Below, one piece after another: positions 59,041-64,000 of a DNA stretch of 64,000 nt; the first letter of the stretch is position 1; each line of letters starts with the position of its first letter. Origin of the DNA: Linyphia triangularis (lineage: Eukaryota; Arthropoda; Arachnida; Araneae; Linyphiidae); assembly GCA_963978545.1 (NCBI GenBank), contig OZ021722.1, forward strand, positions 108,058,442-108,122,441. Reading direction: 5' to 3'. The position numbers and the translations under genes are program-made. The notes below the pieces were generated by a model that saw only the letters and a list, made by a program, of their open reading frames with translations, was not told the origin of the DNA and did no database searches.

Positions 59041-59868
59041 ACCTACATATGTTTAGTATTCAGTTGAAAAAATACAGAGTCTAGGATAACAAAACAGGGA
59101 ACATGAATTTACTGATTTTATAACTCAACGCATAAATATTTTTCTCAAATCTTTCTTTATTAATGATCCTATCTTAAAATTAATCACTAAATGGTATATA
59201 TATTTATGTTTTTTATTATGTTTAAAAATACTCTGTTTAAAATGACAAAGTAGGTTAAATATATGTACTTATTTTATAACGCAACCCATATAATGAGTCG
59301 TCCATTTCAAAGAGTGCCTAATTTACAAAATTTGAAAAGTTGAGATTTTAATTGCATGTTGATGGCACAACTGAAATACATATTTTAAAATAGTCTTACA
59401 GTGGGAAAAGTTTCTAAATCCTATTTAAAAAAAAAAAAAAAACAGGACTGAAAATCGAGTACAAATTCAAACCGTGCCTAGTTGCATTTCATTCCATTTC
59501 CAAAACTGTCTTGTTGCCAGATACTGTTCCAAAACTACCTACTTGCTAGCATCTAAAATGGCGGCTATATCATTTCCAAAAGTTGCTAATTACAATAAAA
59601 AAGAGCCCTACCCACTAGTAGTTCCACAAAATTGTTTATTCTGAAAAACCGGGGGACATTTTCACAGTGCAGACCTACATCTCTACACTTTTTACTAATA
59701 ATTACTGTTGACTAACTTGTTACTTTTAGGGAATGAGTTATTTTTGTTCAGCTGTGTTGATTGAAAGTTGAGTGATTTCTATGAGGTTATGTCTCGTGCT
59801 ATGTTGTCTTTTCTTATGATCTTGTGAAAGAAAATGAATTGTGAAAGAATTCTCAAAAACATTTACTA
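59041..59868. other. AT-rich stretch; no gene recognised
   Basis: Contains part of the diverged CTTTATTAATGATCCTAT repeat (about 59130-59300) and otherwise unassigned DNA. Confidence 0.4.
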
Positions 59869-61064
59869 TATTAAAAAATAATACAAATATTTTTGAATAA
59901 AATGGCATAAAAAATTTGTTTCTATCATTAGTAGAACTTTAAATATTTTAGTTTTTGTTGCATGACAACTGTTTCTCACACATGCTATCTTGAAACTGTT
60001 TTTCACTGTGATGGCTTTTTGTCCCTTTTTTTGAGTTTAAATTGATATAACTTAAAAACTACGTGGTGATATAACTCTATGAAACTTTCCACAATTTTTT
60101 TTCATATATATTTCTTTAAGTCAACTTCAGGAATTCTGATTTTTTATCAAACTTTTTTTTTTTAAAGTTTTTGGAGCTTAGCAAATACTATGGATTTTAT
60201 GCAGTTTTGGCACAAAATATTAATTTTTTTTTTTTAATTACTTTATTGAAAAATCATGATGATAATTTTTGATATGAATTATAAGAAGTAATTTTATGAA
60301 AAAATAAAGTAATTTTTTAAAAAAGTTTTTTTTTAGATGTATCAAATTTAGGAAATATCAAAATGTTGAAATTGTTTAATTTAAAAAAAAAAAATATTTT
60401 TTAAATTTGAAAAATTAAAATAGTTTCTTAAGTTTCAAAGCATCACACATTTTTGCATAAAAAATTTCAGAAAAATAATTCTAAATATAAAGTTTTTAAA
60501 ATTTTGACTCCCTTAAATTTCAAATTAATTTTTTTTTTACTTTTTTTTTTTTTTTTTTAAATCAAATAACTTTTAAATAACCAAAATTTCAACATTTTCT
60601 AAATTTGATATATTTATAGTTGAATTTAAAAAAATCACTTCATTTTTACATTAAATTACTTCTTATAATTCATATAATAAATTTTCGTCATGATTTTTCA
60701 ATAAAATATTTAGAATTTTTTTTTAAAAATATTTTGAGCAAAAACTGTATGAAACGCATAGTAGTATTTTAAGGTCCAAATTTTCAGAAAGAAAAAAAAT
60801 GAAGAAGTTAAATTAAAAAACGCAATTTATGAAGACCAATTAAAGAAATATTCATGAAAAATAATTGGTGAAAGTTTCAAATATTTATAACGAGTAGTTT
60901 TTAATTTAAATTCATTTAAAATAAAAGCCATCACAGAGAAAAACAGTTTCAAAGTTTCAAGATAACACGTCCACACGTCCAAGATACTGTTGTCATGTAA
61001 CAAAAATTTAAAATTTCAAAATCTACTAATAATAGAAACAAAATTTTTATGTCATTTTACTCAG

Positions 61065-61085
<21 letters not shown>
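59869..61085. mobile_element. 1.2-kb AT-rich fold-back element
   Basis: Left-arm blocks GTTTCTATCATTAGTAG, TTGCATGACAACTG and CTTGAAACTGTTTTTCACTG recur inverted at CTACTAATAATAGAAAC (about 61022), TGTTGTCATGTAAC (about 60987) and GAGAAAAACAGTTTCAAAG (about 60937). A nested second layer pairs GAAAAATCATGATGATAATT (about 60248) with AATTTTCGTCATGATTTTTC (about 60681). Termini are not sharply defined. A (TTA)n run lies at the right edge. Confidence 0.72.
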
Positions 61086-61095
<10 letters not shown>

Positions 61096-61546
61096 TTTTG
61101 AATAACAAAAAATTGAGAATTTTTAAAATTTTGAGTCCTTGGCCCCTTTAAAAATACACAGTTTAAGAGGATGGGAAAAGTTAAATATATCGACTGATTT
61201 TATATTTCTGCACTTCTATAGCTTTCAAAAATTCTTCTTTATTAATGATCCAGTTCTAAAATAAAGTGAAAAGCCATTCTCAGTGATTGAAACAACAATC
61301 CAACTAAAATCTGATAGTTCAATTTATCCGCCGATCAAATTATCAACAGTAAAGTTCTGTTTCCTTATGATGACTTGGGGAGATATCCTATACATTCCCT
61401 ACTTGGGCCGCGGGGCCTACTTGGGAGATTATCGTTCTCTCAACCTTCGGGTCAGGTGACGAACTCCGTACGACGAAAGTCCGTCGTGTTCGCTAATGGT
61501 GACAGGAGCACGTTAAATCAGTCATGGTCACAAAGTCCTTCAAGTT
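61086..61546. other. Host segment interrupted by the Jockey insertion
   Basis: 61150-61270 holds the diverged CTTTATTAATGATCC repeat. 61375-61546 is GC-richer (CTACTTGGGCCGCGGGGCCT). The open frame starting at 61375 runs through it into the Jockey insert, so its first 57 or so codons are flank, not transposon. The segment resumes at 62233. Confidence 0.5.
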
Positions 61547-62218
61547 TCTGCTCTGTCTTTCGAAGCGAATTAATAGCAATTGACCTGGGTTTAGAGAATA
61601 TCTTTGGCGAGGTCAACTACGGAGACTTATGGATTCTATCCGATAGCCGAAGTTCCATTCAACACCTTAAAAACTGGGCCCTCGTCGGAGACAAAACCAG
61701 TCTATCCATAATACGCAAAGTCAAGAGCATATCCCGACTGCACAAAGTGCACTTTCAGTGGATCCCGTCACATGTAGACATCCACGGAAATGAATTGGCT
61801 GACACTCTTGCTAAGGAGAACACCCTGTCCTCTCTACTCAAGAACTCACATATCAAGAGTTATACTCAAAGAAAATTGCTCAAAATAAAGCGGCATATAC
61901 CTCCATCTCACGAATGGTATAAAGCCAAAAAGCCAGGACACTCCCTATCTCTTCCTTGTGATAGGCACACCAATACCCGTCTGTCCCGACTTGCTAGTGG
62001 TCACCTTAAAGGCCTCACATATTCTGGGGGAAGCAAAAATTGTCCTCTTTGCCCTAAATGCCAAAAAGAACAGGCATCACCTCAGCACATTTTGGACTGG
62101 ACTGGGAGGACATTTATAACTGTCCACAACTAGTGTCAGACTTCATTAATGTCAATGGCTTCACTGATATTGTCTGACTTCGTCAGACAAAAGGGAGATT
62201 AGAAACAACAACAACAAC
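61547..62218 (+). mobile_element. Jockey-type retrotransposon, RNase H and tail region, 5'-truncated
   Basis: The frame to 62133 encodes the C-terminal part of a Jockey/R1-group pol: FRSELIAIDLGLENI, the acidic motif ILSDSRSSIQHL, then HFQWIPSHVDIHGNELAD with the conserved H-G-NE-AD of RNase H, and a cysteine cluster NCPLCPKCQKEQ followed by HILD. Reverse transcriptase and endonuclease are absent. After the stop come a short 3' UTR hairpin and a (CAA)n tail (62202-62220). The 14-bp duplication AAGTCCTTCAAGTT at 61533-61546 and 62219-62232 fixes the insertion. The long open frame suggests a fairly recent insertion. Confidence 0.92.
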
Positions 62219-62232
62219 AAGTCCTTCAAGTT

Positions 62233-62916
62233 CCCATACAAATCAATACCTCTTTAGGTGGCAAAGCCAAGTCTTCTGCTGGAATCTTCTGCTCGGTATT
62301 GCCTCTAAAGTAAGAAGTTCCAAATACGGTCGGTAGTGCTACCATCTACCGGGTGGCTACCGAAAATAGGTAAAAATGAACTCTTCGGTTGTTATAGGTA
62401 GACTTGCGCATTCCTTCTCACGAGAGAGTGTGTGCTTAAATCCTGTGCAGTATTAGCCATTACCGATCTGTACTGGATACGGGGTTAATACAAAATGTTT
62501 AAAAGAAGTAAGGGTGCCTTGGTCCCTACAGTCCTTGATAAGAAGAAGATCCCTACTTAATATTATTCCTAAATTTACGTCGTTATCTGGAATTCTGATA
62601 CAACCCTAATTCTAATTCTTCTGACACAAAATTAATTCTATCTTCCAAGTCAGACATTTGAAAGTTACCCTTCAACTTATTAGGATGTTAAAAAAACTTT
62701 CGATTTAAGTTACCTCTCAGTAAAATAATTTCTTATTGTTGGATATAATAAATCAACACCCCTTCTCAAGATTGCTTCTCGATTCTTTCTTATAAGAGAA
62801 ATGTAAGAAAACAAACGTTCCATTTGTCATCATATCATAACGACTTATGGTTTGTTTGTTCGTAATTTAATCTCATCATATTTATTGGTAGAACAATCCA
62901 GTATTGTTTTGCGAAT
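62233..62916. other. Host segment continuing after the Jockey insertion
   Basis: GC-moderate DNA with the inverted pair GTAGTGCTACCATCTACC / GGGTGGCTACCGA and later AT-rich DNA. It may be a repeat with no partner here. No frame of note. Confidence 0.4.
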
Positions 62917-63354
62917 TTAATGGACAATTCCAGCATTTTTTTAAAAACGTGTGAAATTAATTTATATTTATGAAGAATTTCTTTCTGACTCGAAATATTC
63001 AAACAAAAGTTCTTGTAAAAATTTAGTTATTTAAATATTAAGGAAGAAAAAAAAAAAAAAAAAAAAAAATGCCAGAAAACCTCGTCCGATGACTGTCCGA
63101 TCAAAACGATCAACTATATCTGTGACGTCAAAACATCCTGCTGTGCTTCAAGCCAAGTTGTTTCAGATGTAGTGATGCCACATTAGCTTCCATCCGAATG
63201 TGTCGTTTTCCCCGCCAAAACTAACAAGCGAACTTTGGTTACAAATTAAAAAAGAAAAAGTGCAGCAAGCAGAAATTTTTGTGCTATGGCCTTTTCGAAA
63301 CATTTAGAATTGAATTTAAAAAAAAATCATCCGGGAAATGTCCATAGTAATACA
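62917..63354 (+). mobile_element. W element, copy 2
   Basis: TTTAATGGACAATTCCAGC to GGGAAATGTCCATAGTAATA. Collinear with copy 1; the ends (ATGGACAATTCC and GGAAATGTCCAT) are better inverted here. Internal A run at about 63048-63069. Confidence 0.75.
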
Positions 63355-63644
63355 TTGAGAAGTGTGTGAAAAAGTACTTTCCCACTCGCCTCGTGCCTTA
63401 TTTTATATAGTTTTTATGTATAAATGCCATTGTTTGGAGATTCATTGACTGGAGTTAGCAACATTAGTTTATATGTGTATTAAAGATACTTTTTGCGTGT
63501 GATTATGAAAAATATTGTATACAATATGTGGGAAATCCCTTTTTCACACTTGGCAAATCGTGTTCGTGGTACCGCCCTAGTCAAATAAGTATTTTGCCTC
63601 ATTTGAAAAAATATTACTTTCCCAACTAGTTGCATAACTATTTT
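63355..63644. mobile_element. L-type repeat, copy 2
   Basis: GTGAAAAAGTACTTTCCCAC and TGAAAAAATATTACTTTCCC resemble the blocks at 5925-6065 and 6402-6540. Boundaries not defined. Confidence 0.4.
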
Positions 63645-64000
63645 TACTTTTAATTACTCATTTGTATACATAGGGTAATGAAAGTATAGCATTCGGACAA
63701 CAACAAAAAAAAAAAAAAATTTTTTTCTTTTTCATTTCTCTACGTTTTGGAACATCCTGATTTAAAAAAAGTGATCTAGAAAAAATGTCTGTCTGTGTGA
63801 ATGTGTGTCTGTGGTCAGCATAACTTTCGAACAAATTGACTTGTTCAAATTTGGGATGAGGGTTAGTGGTGGCTATATGGGACCTACCATTAAAGTTTTC
63901 GTCAAAATCGCGCATGCGCATAAGGTAGCTGCCATTGAAAAAATCCCGTTTTTCAATTATTGAAAAAAACAAACAAAAAAAACAACAAAAAAACGGCTCC
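63645..64000 (+). mobile_element. T element, copy 8 (cut by the window edge)
   Basis: TTTTTACTTTTAATTACTCA, CTACGTTTTGGAACATCC, CTGTCTGTGTGAATGTGTGT and an intact CGCGCATGCGCA (63909-63920), running off the window near the AACGGCTCC block. Confidence 0.78.

Overview
The window looks like nuclear DNA from an arthropod, most plausibly a chelicerate such as a spider. It is strongly AT-rich and intergenic or intronic in character. Four protein traces point to an animal: CR1-type and Jockey-type non-LTR retrotransposon pieces, a ZBED/SCAND3-like hAT transposase tail, and a broken class-A GPCR exon. The arachnid assignment is an inference from overall character, not proof. I found no intact protein-coding gene. 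The host-gene candidates are a damaged GPCR exon (54529-55400, minus) and one small possible internal exon (48415-48521, plus). Almost all other long frames are translations of microsatellites or mobile elements.

Most of the window is a mosaic of short non-autonomous DNA elements, recognised by comparing copies inside the window and by their target-site duplications. I use private letters. T: CTTTCAATTAC inverted ends, 8 copies. K: inverted AAATCCTTTATA near the ends, 6 copies. P: about 660-bp fold-back, 3 copies plus a fragment. H: about 240-bp hairpin, 2 copies. G and M: TTAA-flanked elements. U: 33-bp perfect terminal repeats with an 8-bp duplication. S, W, R, L and Q: further dispersed families. 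There are also two nonautonomous Helitrons, three hAT-type elements with exact 8-bp duplications, two piggyBac-like MITEs, a 1.5-kb fold-back mariner, two solo LTRs, two 5'-truncated Jockey copies, and a tRNA-derived SINE family with 12-15-bp duplications and an (AACC)n tail. Many are nested, so relative insertion order can be read.

Layout: 0.6-1.7 kb CR1 pseudogene split by K; 2-12 kb T, K, H and P elements; 11.2-15.6 kb composite SINE, Helitron, hAT, TTAA element, SINE; 19-22.3 kb M, ZBED tail, G, and a T copy holding a piggyBac-like MITE and a solo LTR; 24.5-28.6 kb LTR, fold-back mariner, two K copies; 28.9-37.3 kb the dominant feature; 37.7-41.3 kb U, hAT, X, Helitron; 42.7-51.5 kb minisatellite, Jockey, K, nested U/hAT, P, H, SINEs; 53.5-56 kb piggyBac-like MITE, X element, GPCR pseudogene; 56-64 kb G, P, W, a 1.2-kb fold-back, Jockey, W, T.

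The most striking object is a satellite array of about 85 tandem copies of an exactly 96-bp unit (29080-37200), with no length change in any unit. It sits inside a dispersed terminal-inverted-repeat element (X) whose single-copy relatives lie at 39.5 kb and 53.8 kb, so the birth of the satellite from a MITE can be traced. Because 96 is divisible by 3 and one frame of the unit lacks stops, there is a stop-free frame of about 2,747 codons (29023-37263) with no ATG. I consider it probably non-coding, but it is worth an expression check.
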